Source: Gammaproteobacteria bacterium (GTDB lineage Bacteria > Pseudomonadota > Gammaproteobacteria > Magnimaribacterales > AG-339-G14). From it: a stretch of 64,000 nt of DNA. Where the stretch lies: contig BPAJ01000002.1 in assembly GCA_019652555.1 (NCBI GenBank), forward strand, positions 143,014 through 207,013. The letters run 5' to 3'. This document shows positions 44,782-53,781 of the stretch, piece by piece (positions within the stretch are counted from its first letter, which is position 1; every line of letters starts with the position of its first letter). A program made the translations under genes and the position numbers. Under the pieces are notes generated by a model. It was not told the DNA's origin, made no database searches, and was given only the letters and a program-made list of their open reading frames with translations.

Positions 44782-45654
44782 TTATTTTTTAGGCGGCAAG
44801 GGAATTAAAACTGAAGTATTTCTAATGTAGTTTTTATATTCTTCATCGTCTCCCCATTTTTTTCTACCTCTTAACTCAAGTAACCTCACTCCGCTTATTT
44901 GAGTCAAAAGGATTATTATAAAGATAGGAGAGATGAGCGTTATAAATTGCCAGCCCTGAAGAACCGGTAAAGCTATTACTGTAATCCCAATCCACAAAAG
45001 AATTTCGCCAAAATAATTTGGATGCCTAGACCAGGACCAAATTCCAGTTGTAATAAATTTGTCTTTATTTTCTGGATTTGATCTAAATTTAGATTTTTGA
45101 TTATCTGCGATTACTTCTATAGAGAAACCCAAAATCCAAATCAAAGCACCCAAGACTAAAAAGATATCCGCCTCAATCTTATTTTGCGAAGTCATCGCAG
45201 CGAGTCCAGCTGCTAAAGACAAAAATACCCACATGCCTTGAATATTCCAGGTCATTAAAAACCACCAAAATTTAGTTTTCATGATGTCAAATCTTCCATC
45301 GCCTCCATCTTTTCTTACTCGAAAAAACAAAAAGGAACCAAGTCTGGTAGCCCAGACAACGACTAACAACGTGATTACGATGTCCCTTAAATAAATTTCT
45401 GGGATTGCCATAAGGGTAAAAAGAGCAGCCGACATAAAAGTAAGCGAGCCTGTTAAGTCAAAAAAATGTTCTGTTCTATTAATAAAAGAGGGTACAAAAA
45501 CAAGCCATTGAATTACAAAAATCAGAAACACTACAAACCCAAAGAGTGGGATGTTTGATATAGAAACACTCCCTTGATTGGCAGCAAAAGCTATTAGAGT
45601 AGATAGCAATATGACAATGAAAGATGCTGGGATGGTAGTCTTATTTGGCATCAA
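44782..45654 (-). CDS. DUF1295 family membrane protein (steroid 5-alpha-reductase-like)
   Basis: A 290-residue membrane protein with about seven hydrophobic helices. The C-terminal reductase/methyltransferase-like signature is SRHPNYFGEILLWIGI, preceded by FRSNPENKDKFITTGIWSW, which binds a nucleotide cofactor in relatives. The N-terminal half has HFFDLTGSLTFM, WATRLGSFLFFRVRKDGGDGRFD, both DUF1295 features. Its natural substrate, possibly a steroid-like or lipid molecule, is not known. Confidence 0.88.
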   Translation of the reverse strand: MMPNKTTIPASFIVILLSTLIAFAANQGSVSISNIPLFGFVVFLIFVIQWLVFVPSFINRTEHFFDLTGSLTFMSAALFTLMAIPEIYLRDIVITLLVVVWATRLGSFLFFRVRKDGGDGRFDIMKTKFWWFLMTWNIQGMWVFLSLAAGLAAMTSQNKIEADIFLVLGALIWILGFSIEVIADNQKSKFRSNPENKDKFITTGIWSWSRHPNYFGEILLWIGITVIALPVLQGWQFITLISPIFIIILLTQISGVRLLELRGRKKWGDDEEYKNYIRNTSVLIPLPPKK

Positions 45655-45730
45655 TAAATTTTAATACAAAATTCTTGATTTGAATTGAAATTTAGAAGAT
45701 ATTAATCATTAGAAATAAAGAGGTATAGAA

Positions 45731-46870
45731 ATGATGAATTCAAGAATTTGTGAAATGTTAGACATAGAGTTTCCACTTGTAGCATTTACACACTGTAGAG
45801 ATGTTGTTGTAGCAGTTTCCAAAGCAGGAGGCTGTGGAGTTTTAGGTGCAGTCGGTATGTCTCCAGAACAATTGGAAAAAGAGCTGAAATGGATCGATGA
45901 ACACATTGATGGAAAACCATATGGAGTAGACGTATTAATTCCAAACAAAATGGTTGGAAAAGATGAAAAATTTGATGCTGATAAATTAGTAAAAATGATT
46001 CCTCAAGAATATGCAGATTTCAGAACTGATGTTTTAGAAAATCATGGTATTGAAGCTCCTGAATTAAGAGAAATAGACACCGGCGGTTCGAGTTTTGCTC
46101 AAAACACACAATCCGATGGAGCAAAGGCTCTTCTAGATGTTGCTTTTAAACACCCAATTAAAATCATTGCCAATGCACTTGGCGTTCCTCCAGACTGGAT
46201 GATTCAAATGGGTAAAGATAACGATTGTAAAGTTGCTGCATTATTAGGAACCGCAGAACATGCAATCAATCAAGTTAAAGCCGGAGTTGATATTTTAGTT
46301 GTTTCCGGAACCGAAGCAGGAGGACATTGTGGAAGTGTCTCTACTATGGTTTTAATTCCAGAGGTTCACCAAGCTATTCAGCCATATGGCGATGTTCCTA
46401 TCTTAGCTGCTGGTGGAATTGTAACTGGTAAGCAAATGGCGGCAGCTATGGCTATGGGTGCTTCAGGGGCTTGGTGTGGCTCAGTTTGGTTAACTACAAT
46501 TGAGTCAGAAGTAGAGCCTGTGATAAAAGAAAAAATGGTTGCTGCTAATTCTAGTCAAACGGTTAGGTCAAGAAGTAGAACTGGAAAACATTCTAGACAG
46601 TTAGTCACTCCATGGACTCAGGCATGGGAAGCAGAAAGTGCTCCAGAACCTTTGCCAATGCCATTACAACCAATGGTCGCAGAGCCAGCTTTACAAAAGG
46701 TTAATAAATTAGCTGCTGGAGGCCATGAAGGAGCAAAAGATCTTGCAACTTATTGGGTAGGACAGGGCGTTGGTTTGATGAACCAAAGCATCTCTGCAAG
46801 TGATGTTGTGCAAGAGTTTAAAGAGGATTTTATTAACGCTTTTGAGAGACTTAATAATTTTGTAAGTTAA
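45731..46870 (+). CDS. nitronate monooxygenase family flavoprotein
   Basis: A 379-residue TIM-barrel FMN protein of the 2-nitropropane dioxygenase family. FPLVAFTHCRDVVVAVSKAGGCGVLGAVG, VSGTEAGGHCGSVSTMVLIPEV and PILAAGGIVTGKQMAAAMAMGASGAWCGS-type sequence bind FMN and phosphate. The GTEAGGHCG motif holds the catalytic-site His used in the class I enzymes. Many members have other roles such as enoyl reductases, so substrate is unknown. It sits among oxidoreductases of the accessory block and is divergent from the DUF1295 gene. Confidence 0.88.
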   Translation: MMNSRICEMLDIEFPLVAFTHCRDVVVAVSKAGGCGVLGAVGMSPEQLEKELKWIDEHIDGKPYGVDVLIPNKMVGKDEKFDADKLVKMIPQEYADFRTDVLENHGIEAPELREIDTGGSSFAQNTQSDGAKALLDVAFKHPIKIIANALGVPPDWMIQMGKDNDCKVAALLGTAEHAINQVKAGVDILVVSGTEAGGHCGSVSTMVLIPEVHQAIQPYGDVPILAAGGIVTGKQMAAAMAMGASGAWCGSVWLTTIESEVEPVIKEKMVAANSSQTVRSRSRTGKHSRQLVTPWTQAWEAESAPEPLPMPLQPMVAEPALQKVNKLAAGGHEGAKDLATYWVGQGVGLMNQSISASDVVQEFKEDFINAFERLNNFVS

Positions 46871-46876
46871 GAAAAA

Positions 46877-47341
46877 TTATTTAATCTTAGAAATTTCTTC
46901 ACCAAGTTGCTCAGCAACTCTATCAAAACCTATTAGGTTACTTCGGAAATCTTTAGTGAATGGCTCTAAAGATTTCTTAAGTTTAGAATTTGCATTTCCT
47001 AAAACCTGGAAATTGCTAATTGAAAAGTTTTTAACAAACTCTGCTTCCCATTTGCTTCCTAGAAAGTTGTTCATATGAATAAGGGCAGCTTCGTTATTTG
47101 GATAAATTTCTAAAAGAAAAACTTTATTTTCTTCTTTTGAAAAATGGTATTGATAAACTAGAGTTTGAGGCTCTTTATTTTTTACGTTGTCAGTGATTCT
47201 TGAAACAAAGTTCCTAGCACTCTTTTTTTGCCCATCAATAATTTCCAAATCAATTGCAAAAACTATGACATCAAGTTTTTCATGATGCATGCCAAAAATA
47301 GAAGTGGAGGTAATTAGTAAAAGTAATGAAAGATATCTCAT
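46877..47341 (-). CDS. secreted protein of unknown function
   Basis: A 154-residue protein with a signal sequence (MRYLSLLLLITSTSIFG) and an alpha/beta domain. The segment TLVYQYHFSKEENKVFLLEIYPNNEAALIHM resembles the ABM/quinol monooxygenase-like ferredoxin fold, but the match is weak. The start is set at 47341 because GGAG lies seven bases upstream; an in-frame TTG at 47353 lies inside that site. It lies 18 bases downstream of the SDR gene on the same strand. Confidence 0.75.
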   Translation of the reverse strand: MRYLSLLLLITSTSIFGMHHEKLDVIVFAIDLEIIDGQKKSARNFVSRITDNVKNKEPQTLVYQYHFSKEENKVFLLEIYPNNEAALIHMNNFLGSKWEAEFVKNFSISNFQVLGNANSKLKKSLEPFTKDFRSNLIGFDRVAEQLGEEISKIK

Positions 47342-47359
47342 GAAATTCTCCAATAAAAA

Positions 47360-48118
47360 TTAATGATTCCACCAAGCTTGGTCTGAAAAAGCTCTTATAT
47401 CAATTTCATGAGTCCAAGTTGATTTGGTTTGTTGTGCTAAAAAGAGGTAAGTGTCAGCAACATTCTCAGGCAAGATCATACCGTCATCCCCTTTTTGTTC
47501 TTTAAATTTTTCAAATAAATCAGGACCTAACATTTTTCCCAGAGTATCTGGAGCATCTACTGCGCCATCAATAATGACATGAGCAACATGAATTCCATCT
47601 TTAGCAAATTCAGCATTTAAAGACTGACATAACATTCTTCTGCCTCCCATTGCAGCTGCATGAGAATGTTGACCTTTATTTCCTCTTACTGCAGAGGTAG
47701 CAGAAGTCACAATGATATTTCCTCCTTGTCTTTCTTTCATCTTTGGCGTGACAACTTGAGCAAGTCTAAATAAGCCAAAAGTGGCCATACGCCAACCCAT
47801 CTCAAAAGCTTTATAACTAGTTTCAGCTAAAGCACGATCTCCTATTTGGGCTCCGATGTTATAAATGACTGTATCAATAGGACCAATGTCTGATTCAATT
47901 TTATTTACCAGATCTTCAATTGAATTTTCTTCAATTACATTGAGCAAAGAACCAGAAGCTTTTCCACCTGCATCAGAAATTTCTTTTATTAGTTTATTAA
48001 GACCTTCTTCATCGGTTCTTCTAGCCAAATATGCATGGTATCCTTCTTTAGCAAATCTTTTAGCTACTGTTCCACCAATACCAGCTCCAGCTCCAATTAC
48101 TAAACAAACTTTTTCCAT
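47360..48118 (-). CDS. SDR family protein lacking the YxxxK pair
   Basis: A 252-residue Rossmann protein. The cofactor loop is GAGAGIGGTVAKRF (residues 9-22) and NIGAQIG matches the NNAG position. IIVTSATSAVRG carries the catalytic serine region, but the usual Tyr and Lys are H153 and M157 in GQHSHAAAMGG. The C-terminal DGIHVAHVIIDGAVD resembles a subfamily of SDR proteins in which Tyr is already replaced. Loss of Lys suggests atypical or no reductase chemistry. It lies 18 bases after the broken alcohol dehydrogenase on the same strand. Confidence 0.85.
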   Translation of the reverse strand: MEKVCLVIGAGAGIGGTVAKRFAKEGYHAYLARRTDEEGLNKLIKEISDAGGKASGSLLNVIEENSIEDLVNKIESDIGPIDTVIYNIGAQIGDRALAETSYKAFEMGWRMATFGLFRLAQVVTPKMKERQGGNIIVTSATSAVRGNKGQHSHAAAMGGRRMLCQSLNAEFAKDGIHVAHVIIDGAVDAPDTLGKMLGPDLFEKFKEQKGDDGMILPENVADTYLFLAQQTKSTWTHEIDIRAFSDQAWWNH

Positions 48119-48136
48119 AAATAAATCCTTTTTAAA

Positions 48137-49265
48137 TTACATTGCCTCTAAAAATAGTTTTTCCCATTCATCTTGAGACGGCAATCTTGGTGTTGTCATA
48201 TTACTAGGATCAGTCATTGAATGAGCAACTAAAGCAGGAATCATATCTTCTGTGACACCCATTGCAGCTAGTCCACTCGGAAGACCAATTTTTTCATTTA
48301 ATTTTTCTATTTCATCTGCCAAATCAGTTGATTCATCTTTACCCATTGCTCTAGAAATTCTTGCGTATTTATCTCCCACATGATCTTTATTAAATCTCAA
48401 GATTGTTGGCAAAATCACTCCATTCAAAGTGCCATGATGCAATCTTAGCTCTTGATCTGCTCCAACAGCATGACTCATTGAATGAACTGCTCCCAAGTCC
48501 TTTAGAAAAGGCCATTGCTCCTTCAGTGGATGCCATCATCATATTCCACCTGGCATCTTTATCTTGACCATCTTCACAAGCTCTTATGAGGCTTTCTTTT
48601 CTTATGATTCGTTCTACGCCATCCAGTCCTATTGCTTCAGCCGGAGGATCATCCATAGGAGACAAAATTGCCTCTATACAATGAGTTAAAGCATCCATTC
48701 CTGCTCCTGCTGTTAAAACAGGAGGTAAGCCTAGAGTTAACTCTGGATCACAGATTGCGGCATTCGGAACTAAATGGTTACTCGCAAGAATTAATTTTCT
48801 GCCATCGTTCATAATTATCACAGCCCCCAATGAAACTTCACTACCCGTTCCAGATGTAGTAGGAATGGCAACAGTTGGAACAGTTTCTTGAATTTTTCCA
48901 GTTCCACCTTCGTTTACTGAATAATCAACAACATTACCTTCATGATTTGCCATAAGCGCTACAGCTTTAGCAAGATCCATACTTGATCCTCCTCCAAAAC
49001 CTACTACACCATCACAATTATTCTGTTTATAAAGTTCTAAGGCATCATTTACAGCTTGTTCAGTCGGATTGGCTGGAGTCTCTGTATAAAAAGTTGGTGA
49101 TAATTCATTGGAGAGAAGATTGGATTTTGTCGGTCATACCGATTGCACTAAACCAGGATCTGTACAAATAAGCGGCCTGCTTATCCCTTGTTCTTTCAAA
49201 ACTTGCGATATAAGTTTAAGCGAACCATTTTCAAAATGGGGTTGATTAAAATATCTCAGTTGCAT
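48137..49265 (-). pseudogene. iron-containing alcohol dehydrogenase, broken by three frame shifts
   Basis: The pieces together form a class III Fe-alcohol dehydrogenase. The N-terminus MQLRYFNQPHFENG starts at the ATG complement of 49263-49265 after GAGGAGGTGAC. Then come GFGGGSSMDLAKAVAL, TTSGTGSEVSLGAVI, LTHCIEAIL and the metal-binding AVHSMSHAVGAD. Frame changes are needed near 49137-49145, 49108-49115 and in the CCC run at 48492-48494. The encoded residues are otherwise conserved, so the damage is either recent or a sequencing artefact. Without correction no full enzyme can be made. The gene precedes the SDR gene and is divergent from the TonB receptor. Confidence 0.85.
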
Positions 49266-49441
49266 GTCACCTCCTCAATTAACTTAAGTTAAATATAATC
49301 ATATTTAGTTTCTTGGTGGAAGTCCTTATTTATTCAACCAAACCATTTTTAATGTCACTTTGACATGAACTCTTTACATGATGCTCAGCACTATTTTAGT
49401 GCACAAATATTTCATTACTTTGATAGAATCCTTTTTTACTC

Positions 49442-49464
49442 GACACCATGTCGTGTCTTTTTTT
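49442..49464 (+). terminator. terminator-like hairpin in TonB receptor leader
   Basis: GACAC (49442-49446) pairs with GTGTC (49453-49457) across a six-base loop and is followed by seven T residues (49458-49464). It ends 19 bases before the receptor ATG. An extended -10-like TGATAGAAT is at 49421-49429, and a further perfect hairpin GCACTA-TTT-TAGTGC lies upstream at about 49388-49402. No plus-strand gene lies upstream, so attenuation or mRNA 5' protection is possible. Confidence 0.45.
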
Positions 49465-49483
49465 AAATAATTTAGGGGGAACA

Positions 49484-52412
49484 ATGTATAAACCTTTATT
49501 AAATTAATAGTGACTGTTTCACTATTTTTTACTTCCACTTTTTCTTTGGCGCAAATTGCTTTGGAAGAAATGGTGGTGACTCTCAAAAAGAGAGAACAAA
49601 ACCTTTTGGATGTACCTTCAGCACTTCAAGCATTCTCTGGCAGCATGTTAGAGGGAGCAGGAGTAAGGGACACTGATGACCTAGTAACTATGATTCCTGA
49701 TATGCTCATGTCAGGAGAGGATGCTGGTCGAGCTAATATCTGGTTAAGAGGTATCGGCTCAACTAAATTTGACATTGGTTCAGAAGGATCAAATGCTTTC
49801 TTCGTTGACGAAATATACATGGCTCGAGGTCAGTCCATTTTAACTGGACTTGTTGATCTTGAAAGAATTGAGGTTTTAAAAGGACCACAAGGAACGCTAT
49901 ATGGAAGAAATGCTCTTGGTGGAGCCATTAGTGTTTTCTACAAAAAACCAACTAGTGAAACCGAACAAAGAATCAAAGTTGGGGCAGGAGACAATGGTCA
50001 AGAAAAATTTAGTTATCTCCTTTCCGGAGAACTTGCGGATGGACTTTTTGGCCGAATGATATTGAGCTATCAAGATGATGATGGAGTTCACAAAGACAAT
50101 ACTTTTGGTGGAGAAACTGGTCCTTCCAATGAAAATATGAGATTTTCCTTTTTGGTGAGGGTAATCGATTATGAGTGGTCACTGACTGCTGATAACAGCG
50201 TCTCAAAAGACGATGCAATGGTCTCAGAAGCCATTATTTGTGAAAGGGACTCGACTACTTGTACGAATTCCCAAAAAGCTCTAATTCAACCAACCATATT
50301 TGCTCATAACTCTGGTTTAGATATTTTTGTTACTGATTTCGCTACATCAGCTCCCTACATTGGAGCTTATATGGCTGCCAATGGTGGTGCTGGACAGCAG
50401 CTCAATACGATGCTTTGGCTAAAGGTCAAATTACAAGTGATAAATATTCTGCAAATTTAAGTGAAGATACGTTTGGCAGAAGAGAGGACACGATGTTTTC
50501 TGCTAAATACAAATCTTTTCGTGATGATTACGATTTAACCCTTTTGGTTTCAACTAACCAAAATATTGGAGAAGAGCTTAAAGACTTTGACTCAACTGCA
50601 GCAAAATCTTTTGTTCAAGGCAGTGATCAAAAAACCAATCAATCTTCAATCGAATTAAGATGGAATGCAAAACCTGAAGATGAAATTCAATGGGTAGCAG
50701 GAGTTTATTCATTTTTAGATTATGGAGAAAGAACAGATATTTTCAGAACTGGACCGGACAGCGTCTTTAATCAGGCTGCCATCGCAGCAAGCGCTTACCT
50801 ACATGGAGCAAATAATGGAATTCTTCATGACAATACTTCATTGACAAATTTTGCTGGTGCAAATGTTGCTACCTTTTGTAATACAGCCGGTTTATCTGCA
50901 GTAATAGCTGCAACTTGTAATGTCGCAACAGGTTCTACTACAGATACTATGGTCCCTGCACAATTGGAATTGAAGATTAATAACAAATCTTCTGCTGCTT
51001 TTGGACAAGTTACCATCCCTATGGCGGATCAATGGAATATAACCCTTGGAGCTAGATACACTTACGATACTAAAGGAATGGTTTATACAACCAGCTCAAA
51101 CTCAGTGGGAATTCCTCACTCCTTAATTCTTCCTGGGTGTACTCCAGGAACTGCAAATGCAACTGTTCAAGACGGAGCGCCTGGATGTGCCGCATATGCT
51201 ACTGCTGCTGCTACTGCCTTAGGCGCTGATGGAGTAGCTTACTGCAGATGATGGAGCTCCAATTCCTGGAACAGTGTTATACACCGACGAACAGTACATA
51301 GGACAAGTTAGAGTGGTTGCTGGAGCTGTTACAGCTGTTCCAGCTTTAGGTGCAGCATTGCCAAATGCAAATTGTGTATCGGCATCGACAAACCCAAACC
51401 CTCTTTTGGCTGCAGGAGAAGATGCAACTGAAGGTAAAACCGCAGATTGTATTGCTAATTTTTCAGCAATAGCGGCTCTTCAAGGAGTAGGTATTGCACC
51501 GATTGCTTCAGCAGCACAAACATTCCAAGAAGTCCGATCAGCATCTTGGAGTTCGGTAGATCCAAAAATGACAATCGACTTCAAACCTAATGACAACAGT
51601 ATGGTTTGGTATACCTATTCAACTGGTTTTAAAGGCGGTGGTTGGCAATTTGCTACTTACTTTGAGAACTAGTTCAACAAGGTTTTGATCCTGAAGAGCT
51701 TGAAATGAATGAAATTGGTTACAAAGGCTCTTTCTTGAATGATTCTCTAAATTTGAGTGCAGTAGGTTACACTTACGATTGGACAAATAAGCAAGTTATT
51801 AAAGTAGCTGTTATACAAGGATTGCCTCTAGGTCTTACTAGAAATGCTGGTGAATCAACAATCAATGGTCTTGATTTGAATTTAAGAGCCAGAGTTGCTG
51901 ATCAAACGTTCATCAATTTTAACTACGCTTACATTGATGCTCAGTACGATGTTTATTGTGATGATTCTAGAGATTGGACTGAAGTTCATGGATCTTTCAC
52001 AACTTGTAAAACAGGAACTCCTAGGAGCTTATAGCAGAGCAGGAGGAAAAATGCCTTGGACTCCAGATAATGCAATGGTCTTATCTGTTGAGCACATTGA
52101 GCCTACCAATTTTGGTGATGTTGTGATCAATGCAAGTTATTCATACAAAACTAATATTGCGAATGCTGATGAGAGGGTTGATGATCTTACGTTCTTAGAT
52201 GAATTTGCGAGACTAAATTTTTCAACCACTATTGAATTCAATAATGGTACTTCCTTGAGAGGGTTTTGTACAAACTGTCTTGATGTAGATGATGATATTG
52301 GATTTACGCTTATATATCCTGGAGATCAGGGTGGTGGAGCTAGAATTAAGTACTATGAAGGTTTAAGAGCTGGAATAGAAGTAGTTCATCAGATTCTAAT
52401 CTTCATTTTTAA
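49484..52412 (+). pseudogene. TonB-dependent outer-membrane receptor, broken by about six frame shifts
   Basis: The ATG at 49484 follows AGGGGGA and opens a signal sequence (MYKPLL, then, after a shift near 49503, LIVTVSLFFTSTFSLAQ). A TonB box-like EEMVVTLKKREQNLLDVPSALQAFS and a plug domain follow, with RANIWLRGIGS, FFVDEIYMARGQ and LKGPQGTLYGRNALGGAI. The beta-barrel continues in successive frames with shifts near 50415, 51246, 51667, 52021 and 52383, the last leading to an end in ...LHF, TAA at 52410. Cysteine-rich loops occur in the barrel. The plug resembles receptors for non-siderophore organics in marine bacteria; ligand unknown. Confidence 0.85.
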
Positions 52413-52442
52413 AAAAAAGGCGCCTGATGGCGCCTTTTTTTT
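52411..52442. terminator. bidirectional intrinsic terminator
   Basis: Eight A residues, GGCGCC, loop TGAT, GGCGCC, then eight T residues make a perfect hairpin that works on both strands. It lies between the convergent receptor and P450 genes. Its position after the TAA at 52410-52412 supports that stop as the true receptor end, and on the minus strand it follows the reconstructed P450 end. Confidence 0.9.
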
Positions 52443-52528
52443 AACTAGCTTTTAAATTTAAATGATCAAAACCTCTGAAAATTAAGTTTCTTCCCCAAGA
52501 AGGATTTTGATCTAAGAGCTCTAAGTTT

Positions 52529-53743
52529 TTAAAACCTCTCAAAAAGACTTTCAAAAGCAATTCTTGATTCGATCCTTGCAAGACTTGCACCGATACACAT
52601 ATGAGGACCATAACCAAAAGATATGTGTTTGATATCTTCTCTTAAAATATCGAATTCATTAGGATTTGCGTTTGCTTCAGGATCTCTATTTGCACCAGCT
52701 ATACTTACCGCAAAAGGAGTTCCTCTTTTGTAAGTTTTTCCATCATAAATCATATCATTTTCAGCAAATCTTACAGTTGCATGAACTGGAGGCTCATATC
52801 TCAACATTTCTTCAATAGCATTAGGAATTAAATCATAATTATTTTTGAGATGCATCATTTGATCTTGATGATTAAAAAGAGTGAACATCCCATTACCAAT
52901 TAACCTTGTTGTTGTCTCATGACCTGCAATTAGCAGAAGCAAACAGGTCCCATACATTTCTTTGATATTTAATTTATCTCCTTCTTCCTCTGCCTGAATT
53001 AATTTGCCAATAAAGTCATCTCCTGGAGAATTTTTTCGACTTAAAATGATTTCTTCAAAATACCTTATTAGGGCTTCATAAGCATCTCCTGATTTTTTTA
53101 TATCTTCTTTTGAAGTACCAATTCCACCTACACCAACCAATAAATCTTCTGACCAAGCTTGAAATTGATCAAGGTCTTCATTGGGTAGGCCCATCATCTT
53201 TGCAATTACAATTGCTGGCAGGGGTTTTGCCAAATCTTCAATTAAGTCAAAAGAATCTTGGTTATGAACTTTATCAAGACAATCTTCAACTATTTTTTTT
53301 ATTTCTGGTTCAAGCGAGGTTATATACCTATTGGTAAAACCATATTGAACTAGTTTTCTAATTCTAGAATGATCAGGAGGATCAAGCTTTAACATACTGG
53401 GATTTTCAAACTGTTCTAACATGATTTCTCTGCCAGCTTTTTTAAATTCTTTTCTCCTCTTTTCAGCAATGGGGTATTTTCGATCGTCAACACTAAATCT
53501 TTTATCCCTTAACATTTCTTGCGCAAACTCCATTTTTGTAACCCAATGCAATCTTGTTGTCTGAGAAAACAAAATGGGTTTGTGAGATCTCATCAAGTTG
53601 TAAGTCTTATAAGGATTGTCTATGTAATCTTTCGAAATGAAGTCTAAGGCTATTCCTTTATTGGTGAGTTTTTCAAAAATCACTAGGGTTTTGTAAGCTC
53701 CTATTAGTAAAAGATTTTTAAATTTTGAAAAAAAGGATTTCAT
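52529..53743 (-). CDS. cytochrome P450, with frameshifted C-terminus
   Basis: The 404-residue P450 has the I-helix motif LLIAGHETTTRL, EEMLRYEPPVHATVR (ExxR region) and the heme-binding loop FGYGPHMCIGASLARIE with the Cys ligand. The reading frame stops after FESLFERF. Removing one base from the run at 52531-52534 continues it as KNLELLDQNPSWGRNLIFRGFDHL to a TAA complement at 52441-52443, the expected P450 tail. The protein as read would lack about 30 residues. It needs a ferredoxin/reductase pair not seen here. Substrate unknown; the context suggests steroid-like, terpenoid or alkyl compounds. Confidence 0.9.
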   Translation of the reverse strand: MKSFFSKFKNLLLIGAYKTLVIFEKLTNKGIALDFISKDYIDNPYKTYNLMRSHKPILFSQTTRLHWVTKMEFAQEMLRDKRFSVDDRKYPIAEKRRKEFKKAGREIMLEQFENPSMLKLDPPDHSRIRKLVQYGFTNRYITSLEPEIKKIVEDCLDKVHNQDSFDLIEDLAKPLPAIVIAKMMGLPNEDLDQFQAWSEDLLVGVGGIGTSKEDIKKSGDAYEALIRYFEEIILSRKNSPGDDFIGKLIQAEEEGDKLNIKEMYGTCLLLLIAGHETTTRLIGNGMFTLFNHQDQMMHLKNNYDLIPNAIEEMLRYEPPVHATVRFAENDMIYDGKTYKRGTPFAVSIAGANRDPEANANPNEFDILREDIKHISFGYGPHMCIGASLARIESRIAFESLFERF

Positions 53744-53781
53744 AACTTATGAAAGAATTTTCTAACAGAGAAACAAATATT

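Noticed and set aside
44761-44794. Terminator between the GlcG-like and DUF1295 genes
   Set aside because: GCCTAAA and TTTAGGC can pair, but the 20-base loop and lack of a T tract make it unconvincing.
48983-49171. Plus-strand 62-codon frame inside the alcohol dehydrogenase region
   Set aside because: It is antisense to conserved dehydrogenase sequence and has no family-like composition or ribosome-binding site.
49374-49586. Minus-strand 70-codon frame across the TonB receptor start
   Set aside because: It runs antisense through the receptor signal sequence and the leader hairpin; no recognisable protein features.
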